The position numbers and the translations under genes were made by a program. From Pseudolysinimonas_A sp965653335 (GTDB lineage: Bacteria; Actinomycetota; Actinomycetes; Actinomycetales; Microbacteriaceae), in NCBI GenBank assembly GCA_965653335.1, contig CBFGZU010000093.1, positions 1 to 6,903 of the forward strand: a stretch of DNA of 6,903 bases. The letters run 5' to 3'. This document shows, piece after piece, positions 1 through 5,366 of the stretch. The notes under the pieces were generated by a model. That model did no database searches. It was not told the origin of the DNA and saw only the letters and a list, made by a program, of their open reading frames with translations. How positions within the stretch are numbered: the first letter of the stretch is position 1; each line of letters opens with the position of its first letter.

Positions 1-745
1 TCGGCAGGCCGAGGTCATGCGCGAGCCCGGCGAGGGCGTCGTTGCGATCGGAGTCGAGCGGGTCCCCGCGGTCGGTCAGTTCGACGATGACGTTGTCGCG
101 GCCGAACCGCTCGACGAGGGCGCGCAACTCACGCAGGGCGGCATCCCGGCCATGGGTCTCGAGCGCCTGCCGCACCGTGCCCTTACGGCATCCGCTCAGC
201 ACCGCCCAGTGGCCGTCGGCGGTGTCGCCGAGCACATCGAGGTCGTATACCGGGCGGCCCTTCTCGCCCCCGTCGAGGTGGCCGCGGGTGAGCGCCTTCG
301 ACAGCCGGTGATAGCCCTCGGTTCCGCGGGCGAGCACGAGCAGATGCGCTCCCTCGGGATCGGGGATGCCGTTCTGCGGCGTGCGCAGCCCGAGCGAGAG
401 TTCCGCGCCGTAGACGCTCGGCATCCCGTGGGCGAGGGCGGCCTCGGCGAACCGTACGGCGCCGTAGAAGCCGTCGTGGTCGGTGAGCGCGATGGCCTCC
501 AGGCGCAGACGTTTCGCCTCCTCGACGAGATGCTCGGGCATGCTCGCCCCGTCGAGGAACGAGTACGCCGAATGCACGTGCAGTTCGGCATACGGCACGA
601 GCGGCTCGTCGGGAATCTCGAGGGCGGGCGCCTGGTACCGCGGTCGATGGTTGTGCGCCGTCGCCCCATCGGCCCGCGGAGCCTGCCCCGACATCCGTCG
701 TTCGAGCTCGCTCCAGTCGAACGGTGGGTTGTGCCAGCCGCCCAT
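1..745 (-). CDS. dnaE2: Error-prone DNA polymerase DnaE2, N-terminal part (C-terminus beyond window)
   Basis: This is the C-family DNA polymerase III alpha paralogue that carries out translesion synthesis after DNA damage. Only the first 248 codons are present, open to the window edge; full-length proteins are over 1000 residues. The N-terminus (MGGWHNPPFDWSELERR) is typical of actinobacterial DnaE2. A PHP domain follows from about residue 50, with HVHSAYS (His56, His58), the TDHDG motif (Asp89-His90-Asp91) and YGAEL near residue 112. The polymerase palm is outside the window. The ATG overlaps the imuB stop by one base (TGATG) and has a good Shine-Dalgarno, GGGAGGT, 7 bases upstream, so translation is probably coupled to imuB and expression driven by the imuB SOS promoter. 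Replicative DnaE1 is the alternative, but the N-terminal sequence and the imuB neighbour favour DnaE2. Confidence 0.95.
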   Translation of the reverse strand, partial: MGGWHNPPFDWSELERRMSGQAPRADGATAHNHRPRYQAPALEIPDEPLVPYAELHVHSAYSFLDGASMPEHLVEEAKRLRLEAIALTDHDGFYGAVRFAEAALAHGMPSVYGAELSLGLRTPQNGIPDPEGAHLLVLARGTEGYHRLSKALTRGHLDGGEKGRPVYDLDVLGDTADGHWAVLSGCRKGTVRQALETHGRDAALRELRALVERFGRDNVIVELTDRGDPLDSDRNDALAGLAHDLGLP

Positions 746-2310
746 CAGTCGTACCTCCCATGGGCCCACCACCCCCGGGAGTCGAGCACGAGCAACCACG
801 CCTCGCCCTGCACATCCACCACCTGGAATCGCTGGGCAGCGCGGGCGGTGGCCGGATCCCACCAGCGCTCCTCGAGCGGCCACGGCCCGGCCCACGCGGT
901 GAGATCGCGGCGGGCACCGGTCGGCGACACGATGACCGCCGGGGAGGCGGAGAGCACCCCGCGCTCGGTCACCGACACCTGCGCACCGCGCACGTCCTCG
1001 ACGGTGACCTGCCGCGGGATCTCGTACACCGTCGCCGGGTGCGGCGGGGGCACCGCTCCGGGCCACGGACGACCCGGGTCCCGCGTGAGCACCGGTCGAT
1101 CTCCCCAGGCAACCCGCTGCTGACGGTCGGCCGGCATCCGCCCACCCATCCGCACGGCGGTGCCGACGCCTTCGTGGCCGAGCATGCCCTGCACGCGGCT
1201 CAATCCCGAGTGCACGCCCTCGTCGGGCCCGGTGCCCCAGATGCCGCGTTCGTGCGCGCCGACCGGGTCGACCGTCTCGGGGGTGAGCCGCACCCGCGCG
1301 ACGGGGGAGCGCAGCTCGCCCTGACCCTCCCGGCGGCTCACCGCGTCGAGTTGCCAGCGCACGCGGTCGACGATCTCCGACGCCGTGAACGACCGCGGAT
1401 GCAGCCACACCCGGTCGCTGCTCTCACCGTCGGCGCCGAGCAGTTCGACGCGCAGCGCCGTGCAGACCAGCCGCTGCTCGAGCAGCTCGTCGAGAAAGCG
1501 TTCGGATGCGGTGCGGATGCCGAACGCGATCTGGTCGACGCGGGAGAGCGGAGGTTCGAAATCCACGGTCGCGTCGACGTCACGCGGCGGGATGCGCGGG
1601 GTCGCCGGCCGCGGGTCACGACCGGCGGCGAGGGCATGCAGCCGGGCGCCGAGCGGGCCGAAGCGCGCGGCGACGTCGGCCTCGTCGAGCGCGGCGAACG
1701 CTCCGAGGGTGCGGATGCCGAGTCGGGGGAGCAGCGACACCAGCTCGGGGTCGTCGAGCAGCCCGACGGGGAGCGAGGCAAGGAACGCGGCCGTCTCGCC
1801 GGCGGGGACGATCGTGACCAGCTCTGCGCCGGGGGCCGACCAGCGCGCCGCCCGCTCCGCGGCGAACAACCCGTCGGCGATCCCCGCCCGAGCCGCCGGA
1901 ACCCCGTGCTCGGCGAGCGTGCCGAGCAGTGCGAGCGCGGCCGCCGTCTCGCCGCCGTAGTACCGGGCCGGCCCGCGGGCTCGCACCGCGAGCATCCCGG
2001 GTCGCACCGGGTGCACGCCCGGCAATGCGCCTTCGAGTGCCGTGAGCACCGGTTCGAACACCCGGGAGTCGAGCGCCGGGTCGTAGGGCAGCGCATGCAG
2101 GGCGGGGCACCGAGCCTGCGCCTCGCGTTGCCGCATCCCGCGGCGCACGCCCTCGGCACGCGCGGCGGGAGAACAGGCGAGCACGACGTTCTTCTCGATG
2201 AGCGCGACGGAGGTGTCGGCGGACAATCGGGCCTCCCGAACGTGCGCGTGCACCGGCCAGTCAGGGCACCACACCACGAGCAGTCGGGGTTGCCACGTTG
2301 ATTCGAACAT
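745..2310 (-). CDS. imuB: ImuB, catalytically inactive Y-family polymerase-like mutasome protein
   Basis: A 521-residue Y-family (DinB/UmuC-like) protein that, by the mycobacterial model, is the hub bringing DnaE2, ImuA and the sliding clamp together. The N-terminal palm has WCPDWPVHA (15-22 region): the first catalytic Asp of the usual DxD is Cys15. The usual SIDE motif is replaced by PGMLAVRARGPARYYGG (residues 104-120), so the acidic active site is missing, as in known ImuB. A little-finger-like domain covers about 245-345. The C-terminal region carries PWPGAVPPP (415-423) and TAWAGPWPLEERWWD (471-485), both hallmarks of ImuB. The segment where mycobacterial ImuB has its clamp-binding motif reads ERGIWG (354-359). 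I chose the MFES start at 2310. The frame stays open to 2406, but that extension would run through the promoter and into the divergent VOC gene. The gene heads an operon with dnaE2. Confidence 0.93.
   Translation of the reverse strand: MFESTWQPRLLVVWCPDWPVHAHVREARLSADTSVALIEKNVVLACSPAARAEGVRRGMRQREAQARCPALHALPYDPALDSRVFEPVLTALEGALPGVHPVRPGMLAVRARGPARYYGGETAAALALLGTLAEHGVPAARAGIADGLFAAERAARWSAPGAELVTIVPAGETAAFLASLPVGLLDDPELVSLLPRLGIRTLGAFAALDEADVAARFGPLGARLHALAAGRDPRPATPRIPPRDVDATVDFEPPLSRVDQIAFGIRTASERFLDELLEQRLVCTALRVELLGADGESSDRVWLHPRSFTASEIVDRVRWQLDAVSRREGQGELRSPVARVRLTPETVDPVGAHERGIWGTGPDEGVHSGLSRVQGMLGHEGVGTAVRMGGRMPADRQQRVAWGDRPVLTRDPGRPWPGAVPPPHPATVYEIPRQVTVEDVRGAQVSVTERGVLSASPAVIVSPTGARRDLTAWAGPWPLEERWWDPATARAAQRFQVVDVQGEAWLLVLDSRGWWAHGRYD
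753..759 (-). promoter_or_regulatory. Shine-Dalgarno of dnaE2 inside the imuB 3' end
   Basis: On the minus strand GGGAGGT ends 7 bases before the dnaE2 ATG at 745. It lies within the last codons of imuB (Gly-Arg-Tyr-Asp). It fixes the dnaE2 start and supports coupled translation. It contrasts with the genes in the window that lack any Shine-Dalgarno. Confidence 0.75.
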
Positions 2311-2318
2311 GTGTTCGA
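2303..2318. promoter_or_regulatory. LexA/SOS box at the imuB start
   Basis: TCGAACATGTGTTCGA is a perfect match to the actinobacterial LexA operator TCGAAC-N4-GTTCGA. The imuB ATG (2310-2308) lies inside the box, and the box also overlaps the last base of the proposed -10. LexA binding would therefore block both the promoter and the predicted start point. The box lies 35 bases upstream of the divergent VOC gene. Confidence 0.93.
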
Positions 2319-2346
2319 TTGTGCCACGACCCACCGACGGCGTGAA
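2318..2346 (-). promoter_or_regulatory. Proposed imuB-dnaE2 promoter
   Basis: On the minus strand TTCACG (2346-2341) and CACAAT (2323-2318) are separated by 17 bases. They are partial matches to TTGACA and TANNNT. Seven bases separate the -10 from the ATG, which puts transcription start at or next to the A of ATG, consistent with a leaderless mRNA. No Shine-Dalgarno precedes the ATG. Inferred by eye. Confidence 0.5.
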
Positions 2347-2353
2347 CTTGACC

Positions 2354-2698
2354 ATGGCCACTATCGGGTCCGTGGTGTGGGGAGTGCGCGACATCCCGCG
2401 CGCCATCGAGTTCTGGGCGGCCGCGCTCGACTACGAGCTCTCAAGACCGCCCGACGACGACTGGGCAGTGCTGCAGCCGCACGAAGGGCAGGAGGGCATC
2501 CAGTTCTCGCTCAAGCTGACGAACTCCGACGGCCCGCATCGGCACCACCTCGACCTGTTCAGCGACGACCAAGCGGCCGACGTCGAACGATTCCTCGAAC
2601 TGGGGGCCGATCCCGTCGACTGGGAGTACGAGCCCGACGCCGACTACGTCGTGCTGAGCGACCCCGACGGCAACCGCTTCTGCATCGTGCAGGTGTAG
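2354..2698 (+). CDS. VOC (glyoxalase/bleomycin-resistance fold) family protein
   Basis: A 114-residue single-domain VOC protein, close in character to the Glyoxalase_6 type. It begins MATIGSVVWGVRDIPRAIEFW, the usual first strand and helix. HRHHLDLF follows at 62-69, with His64/His65 the likely metal-ligand position, and the C-terminal VOC signature LSDPDGNRFCIV is at 101-112. Such domains normally dimerise to complete a metal site, but the substrate cannot be read from sequence. I chose the ATG at 2354; an in-frame GTG at 2342 is possible. No Shine-Dalgarno or clear -10 was seen. It is divergent from imuB with only 43 bases between the two starts, so the imuB LexA box could affect it. It is not a known mutasome part. 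Confidence 0.85.
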   Translation: MATIGSVVWGVRDIPRAIEFWAAALDYELSRPPDDDWAVLQPHEGQEGIQFSLKLTNSDGPHRHHLDLFSDDQAADVERFLELGADPVDWEYEPDADYVVLSDPDGNRFCIVQV

Positions 2699-2716
2699 GC
2701 GCTGCCTCGGGGAGCT

Positions 2717-2797
2717 CCATTCCTAGGAATATCCGGCATGTCGCGTAACCATTCTCCCGGCCCTACTGAGACCGCTTCCGAAAGTTCCTAGGAATGG
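2717..2797. repeat. Inverted repeat with palindromic TTCCTAGGAA arms
   Basis: CCATTCCTAGGAA (2717-2729) and its exact reverse complement TTCCTAGGAATGG (2785-2797) flank 55 bases. Each arm also contains the 10-base palindrome TTCCTAGGAA. CCTAGG recurs in ACCTAGGTACCT near 3167-3178. The AT-rich arms stand out in this GC-rich sequence. Possible readings are paired protein-binding sites, a small repeat element or the footprint of an excised element. No function is assigned. Confidence 0.6.
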
Positions 2798-2864
2798 TGC
2801 ACCCCGATGCGCGCAGCGGGAGGCCAGACTCAACGCAAGAAGATGATGGGATCCGCCGGTCCTG

Positions 2865-3156
2865 ATGCGCGAGGGCAAGATGGTCGCATGCCTCAACGGC
2901 GACCTACGGTGAAACTCGGACGCGCCCCGAGCATGCCGAAGCGCTCACAGTGCCCGGGGCCGCGACCTGATCTCCTCAGCCGAGCCGCCGGGGGTTCACC
3001 GACTGGGTCGGGATGCCGGTGGCAGCGAGCGACGTTTGGCTCGACTGGGTGCGCACCGCCATCGACCTCGCCGACGAGGCCGCACTGACGGCGGCATCGC
3101 CCACCAGGCCACGCGCCAATCCCCGAGCTGCCCGACTCGGCGGCGGGGGAGCGTAG
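2865..3156 (+). pseudogene. Possible eroded coding fragments, unrecognised
   Basis: Three stretches have gene-like codon use with G or C in most third positions. The first is 2865-2912 (MREGKMVACLNGDLR, then stop). The second, one frame over, is about 2902-2970 (TYGETRTRPEHAEAL and onward, stop at 2968). The third continues that frame at 2971-3156, including GFTDWVGMPVAASDVWLDWV and a run rich in Ala/Asp, stop at 3154. One frameshift and one stop would join them into a single protein. I do not recognise the product. Chance open frames are common at this GC content, so this is tentative. Confidence 0.22.
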
Positions 3157-3287
3157 GGCTCGCAACCTAGGTACCTGAGAGGAGGGCCTGCGCAGTCCTC
3201 ATTCCATGGGACCGGCTACGGACCGTAACTCTTCACCACGGCACCGCTTGTCGCTCCAGAGCGGTTATCCATCGCCCGCAGTGAGAG

Positions 3288-3587
3288 TTAGGCGCCGAGT
3301 TCGACCTTCAACGTCGCGGTATCGCCCGCTTCGATCTTCTCCATCTTGCGCACGGCCTTCTTGAGCGGCAGGACATAGACCCCGGCTTTCGCGTCGGGAA
3401 AGATCGAGGTCTTCCAGGTCGTCGATCCGATCGTCGCCGTGACGCGCACCGAGCCGAATCCGCGGGGCATCACTCCGGCGATTTCGCGGATCTCGGCGGA
3501 TGCCTCCTCCGGGAGGCTCACGAAGGTCCACGAGTCACTCTGGCGCGCATCCCACAGCCACAGTTCGGCGTCGAACAGGTAGATCAC
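3288..3587 (-). CDS. DUF1905 domain protein
   Basis: A 99-residue protein that matches the DUF1905 family along its whole length. It shows AELWLWD near the start, SWTFVSLPEE (19-28), RGFGSVRVTATIG (42-54), WKTSIFPD (58-65), YVLPLKKAVRK (71-81) and a closing GDTATLKVEL. The domain is a small beta-rich fold of unknown biochemical role; it also occurs fused to the OmdA (YdeI-type) domain. The start is GTG at 3587, overlapping the imuA TGA as GTGA, with a modest GGGTGG upstream. The overlap implies translation coupled to imuA, so the gene should be expressed from the imuA SOS promoter. No signal peptide or membrane segment is visible. Confidence 0.88.
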   Translation of the reverse strand: MIYLFDAELWLWDARQSDSWTFVSLPEEASAEIREIAGVMPRGFGSVRVTATIGSTTWKTSIFPDAKAGVYVLPLKKAVRKMEKIEAGDTATLKVELGA

Positions 3588-4366
3588 GTCGCCACCCTAT
3601 GAGGTGGCCCATCGTGACGTGGCACAGCGTGAAGTGGCACAGCGTGCAGGGGCACGACGTCGCGCACGCGCGGTTCGACGAGAGACACCTGCTGATCGGC
3701 ACTGGGCAGCCACAATCGCCGGGATTTCACCCGCCCCTGCCACGCCGACGCCACCGACCCCACGGTGACCTGACGCGCGGTGAGGTGCCCGAATCCCGAG
3801 CCGAGCCCCACCCAGTCGCTTTCGGAGATCGTGAGGGCGGCATCCGCTTGCGGCCACTCGCCGAGCGCGACGAGCACCGCCTCGCGCTGCCGCAGCCGAG
3901 CGGCGAGTTTGCCCGCCGCCGCTTCGGGCACCCGGGATCGCCCGTCGCGTACGGGCGGTTTCACGAGCACGACCGAGACGACGTCGACGAGCGCTGAGAC
4001 TACGCTCATCCAGTGCTGGCCGGGATGCGGCACGAGCACGAGCCGCTCGAGGTCGATGCCGAGCCCGGCCGCCGCTTCGATGCCGACATCGGGCACGCCG
4101 ACGACGGCGCACCAGGCTCCCGCGGCGCTCGGACCTTGCAGCAGCGCGAGGGCGAGAGTGGTCGAGGCCGCCACCTGATACCGGCCGCCGGCCGCGAGGG
4201 CACCCCCGGGCAGCAGGTCGGCGAGAGCCGGATGCGTCGGGATGGCGCGGGTGTCGAGGCGGTTGCGCTGCATGCCGCGGATGCGTGCCTGCAGGTCGCG
4301 GATGACATCCGCCTGCTCAGCGGGCGCGTCGAGCACGACAGCCGCGGCTCCACCCGACTCGAACAT
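3584..4366 (-). CDS. imuA: ImuA, RecA-like mutasome accessory protein
   Basis: A 260-residue actinobacterial ImuA (ImuA'-type), which in mycobacteria is needed with ImuB and DnaE2 for damage-induced mutagenesis. The pattern LLPGGALAAGGRYQVAASTTLALALLQGPSAAG is at residues 51-83, followed by WCAVVGVPDVGIEAAAGLGIDLERLVLVP (85-113) and a hydrophobic Walker-B-like strand at 121-136. Where RecA has its Walker A GxxxxGKT, this protein has AASTT without the Lys, so ATP hydrolysis is unlikely. The C-terminus is unusual: residues 238-257 are pentapeptide repeats. I chose MFES at 4366. The frame stays open to 4498, but that extension would translate the terminator and tRNA. A LexA box covers the start, and DUF1905 overlaps the 3' end by four bases. 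Confidence 0.88.
   Translation of the reverse strand: MFESGGAAAVVLDAPAEQADVIRDLQARIRGMQRNRLDTRAIPTHPALADLLPGGALAAGGRYQVAASTTLALALLQGPSAAGAWCAVVGVPDVGIEAAAGLGIDLERLVLVPHPGQHWMSVVSALVDVVSVVLVKPPVRDGRSRVPEAAAGKLAARLRQREAVLVALGEWPQADAALTISESDWVGLGSGFGHLTARQVTVGSVASAWQGRVKSRRLWLPSADQQVSLVEPRVRDVVPLHAVPLHAVPRHDGPPHRVAT
3604..3660 (-). repeat. Degenerate 15-bp tandem repeat in the imuA 3' end
   Basis: About four copies of a 15-base unit lie at 3604, 3619, 3634 and 3649. The middle two (plus-strand GTGGCACAGCGTGAA and GTGGCACAGCGTGCA) differ at one or two positions, and the outer copies are more diverged. The period keeps frame and encodes VPLHA, VPLHA, VPRHD, GPPHR at ImuA residues 238-257. Replication slippage is the likely origin. 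Confidence 0.75.
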
Positions 4367-4374
4367 ACATTCGA
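4359..4374. promoter_or_regulatory. LexA/SOS box at the imuA start
   Basis: TCGAACATACATTCGA matches the actinobacterial LexA operator in all but one position of one half site (ATTCGA instead of GTTCGA). The imuA ATG (4366-4364) lies inside the box, exactly as in imuB. Over 25 bases (4359-4383 against 2303-2327) the two start regions are identical at 21 positions. The imperfect half site predicts somewhat weaker LexA binding than at imuB. Confidence 0.85.
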
Positions 4375-4379
4375 TTCTG
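4374..4379 (-). promoter_or_regulatory. Proposed -10 of the imuA-DUF1905 operon
   Basis: CAGAAT on the minus strand lies 7 bases before the imuA ATG, aligned with CACAAT of imuB and touching the LexA box. No convincing -35 hexamer is present 16-18 bases further up. No Shine-Dalgarno is present, so a leaderless mRNA is likely. Confidence 0.42.
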
Positions 4380-4431
4380 CCACTGTCCGGCGACAGGCGC
4401 CACGGCCGCGCTGTGCTCATCGAGCACGAAG

Positions 4432-4461
4432 AAGGCCCCCGACTTTGTGATCGGGGGCCTT
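4432..4461 (-). terminator. Intrinsic terminator after tRNA-Leu
   Basis: A perfect 11-bp stem (AAGGCCCCCGA paired with TCGGGGGCCTT) encloses an 8-base loop. On the minus strand a short T-containing tail (TTCTTCG) follows the 3' arm. It lies 10 bases beyond the tRNA 3' end and before the imuA promoter, so it should end tRNA transcription and isolate imuA from it. Confidence 0.85.
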
Positions 4462-4471
4462 CACACTCACG

Positions 4472-4555
4472 TGCGCGAGGGGGGACTTGAACCCCCACGC
4501 CCTTTCGGGCACTAGCACCTCAAGCTAGCGCGTCTGCCATTTCCGCCACCCGCGC
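4472..4555 (-). tRNA. tRNA-Leu, anticodon GAG
   Basis: An 84-base class II tRNA. The acceptor arms GCGCGGG and CTCGCGC pair with one G-U, and the discriminator base is A. The anticodon stem is CTAGC/GCTAG with loop TTGAGGT, giving anticodon GAG (4519-4521), which reads CUC and CUU leucine codons. The long variable arm GCCCGAAAGGGC and the T arm GGGGG-TTCAAGT-CCCCC are as expected for tRNA-Leu. The 3' CCA is not encoded, so it must be added by nucleotidyltransferase. A possible minus-strand -10, TATCCT (4599-4594), lies upstream, but I find no good -35. The 106 bases to the divergent YdeI-family gene hold both promoters. Confidence 0.96.
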
Positions 4556-4626
4556 GAGTGCGCCGCCGAGGTGAGAAATCACTGTGGCGACCGAGGATAG
4601 ACATTAGCACGCGCCCTCGCTCCGCC

Positions 4627-4654
4627 CTGACGGGTCGGTGGTCGCCGGTAGCTT
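4627..4654 (+). promoter_or_regulatory. Proposed promoter of the YdeI-family gene
   Basis: CTGACG (4627-4632) and TAGCTT (4649-4654) are separated by 16 bases. TAGCTT fits TANNNT and ends 7 bases before the ATG at 4662. This predicts transcription starting at the ATG, with no room for a Shine-Dalgarno. Confidence 0.5.
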
Positions 4655-4661
4655 GGGTGAC

Positions 4662-5237
4662 ATGGCGATCGAGGACCACCCGAGGATGCGGTTCGAGACG
4701 ATCGCGCAGTTCCGTGCCTGGCTCGACGCGAACCACGAGAGCGCCCAGGGCATCCGTCTCGAGATCGCGAAGAAGGGCTCGCCGGTCACGACCCACACCG
4801 TCGACGAGTCGCTGGATGCGGCGCTCGAGTACGGCTGGATCGACGGCCGTCGTAAGGGAATCGACGAGCACGTCTTCGAGCAGTACTACGCCCCGCGCGG
4901 GCCGAAGAGCACGTGGTCGGTGAAGAACGTCGAAACGGTCACGCGCAAGATCGCGGCGGGGGAGATGAAGCCGCGCGGTCTCGTCGAGGTCGAGAAGGCG
5001 AAGGCCGACGGCCGCTGGGAGCGGGCCTACGCCGGTTCGGCAGCGGCAGAACCGCATCCCGACTTCCTCGCGGCCCTCGCCAAGAATCCGGCGGCACAGG
5101 CGACCTACGAGACCCTCAGTGCTCAGAACCGGTTCGCGATCTACTTCCGCCTGCAGCAGGCCAAGAAGCCAGAAACCGTGACCCGCAACGTCGAGAAGTT
5201 CGTCGCGATGCTCGCCCGCGGCGAGGCGTTCTATTGA
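4662..5237 (+). CDS. YdeI/OmpD-associated (OmdA) family protein
   Basis: A 191-residue cytosolic protein of the YdeI/OmdA family. Family members are sometimes annotated as bacteriocin-protection proteins, but the biochemical role is unclear. The N-terminal half carries the family signature: ALEYGWIDGRRKGID (54-68), then YYAPRGPKSTWSVKN (75-89). The C-terminal OmdA domain spans about 132-191, with PDFLAALAKNPAAQATYETL, a helical middle and QAKKPETVTRNVEKFVAML. No signal peptide or membrane segment is visible, so the OmpD name should not be read as a membrane location. I chose the ATG at 4662 over the in-frame upstream codon at 4638 because of the -10-like TAGCTT directly before it. It is followed by 129 bases and then the M20 gene with its own apparent promoter. 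Confidence 0.87.
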   Translation: MAIEDHPRMRFETIAQFRAWLDANHESAQGIRLEIAKKGSPVTTHTVDESLDAALEYGWIDGRRKGIDEHVFEQYYAPRGPKSTWSVKNVETVTRKIAAGEMKPRGLVEVEKAKADGRWERAYAGSAAAEPHPDFLAALAKNPAAQATYETLSAQNRFAIYFRLQQAKKPETVTRNVEKFVAMLARGEAFY

Positions 5238-5353
5238 CGTCGACGTGCGAGTGTCGCCCTCCGGGGACGGATGTCGCGACGCGCCGTCGACACACCCGAC
5301 GAATCGCGGCGCGTCATCCGAGAACGACAGCATCCGCCCAGGATGCCGTCGGA

Positions 5354-5359
5354 TAGCCT
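5354..5359 (+). promoter_or_regulatory. Proposed -10 of the M20 peptidase gene
   Basis: TAGCCT fits TANNNT and ends 7 bases before the ATG at 5367. I see no good -35 at the expected distance and no Shine-Dalgarno, so a leaderless start is suggested. Confidence 0.45.
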
Positions 5360-5366
5360 CGAATCC

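Larger units (their letters stand above)
2699..3287. other. Long gap without a convincing intact gene
   Basis: These 589 bases separate the convergent VOC and DUF1905 genes. No open frame here gives a recognisable protein. The longer open frames (2807-3088 plus, 2893-3165 minus) have arginine/proline-rich translations typical of chance frames in GC-rich DNA. The region holds an inverted repeat at 2717-2797 and coding-like fragments between 2865 and 3156. I see no convincing terminator for either flanking gene; ACCGCT/AGCGGT near 3249-3270 could form only a short, weak hairpin. Confidence 0.6.

Noticed and set aside
17..1123. A 368-codon plus-strand open frame
   Set aside because: It is antisense to dnaE2 and the 3' end of imuB and shows no domain.
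724..2301. A 525-codon plus-strand open frame
   Set aside because: It is antisense to imuB, which has strong motifs along its whole length; the translation is low-complexity.
2311..2406. N-terminal extension of ImuB
   Set aside because: It would translate through the proposed promoter and into the VOC gene on the other strand; the family-like sequence begins just after MFES.
2583..2600. Additional SOS box (TCGAAC followed by TCGAAC)
   Set aside because: The two half sites are in direct rather than inverted orientation and lie inside the VOC coding sequence.
2807..3088. A 93-codon plus-strand open frame in the gap
   Set aside because: Its Arg/Pro/Gly/Ser-rich translation has no family resemblance and poor third-position bias; a neighbouring frame looks more coding-like.
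4160..4206. Walker A ATP-binding site in ImuA
   Set aside because: The RecA-like position has AASTT without the GK(T/S) core, so an active nucleotide site is not supported.
4367..4498. N-terminal extension of ImuA
   Set aside because: It would translate the tRNA-Leu 3' end and the terminator.
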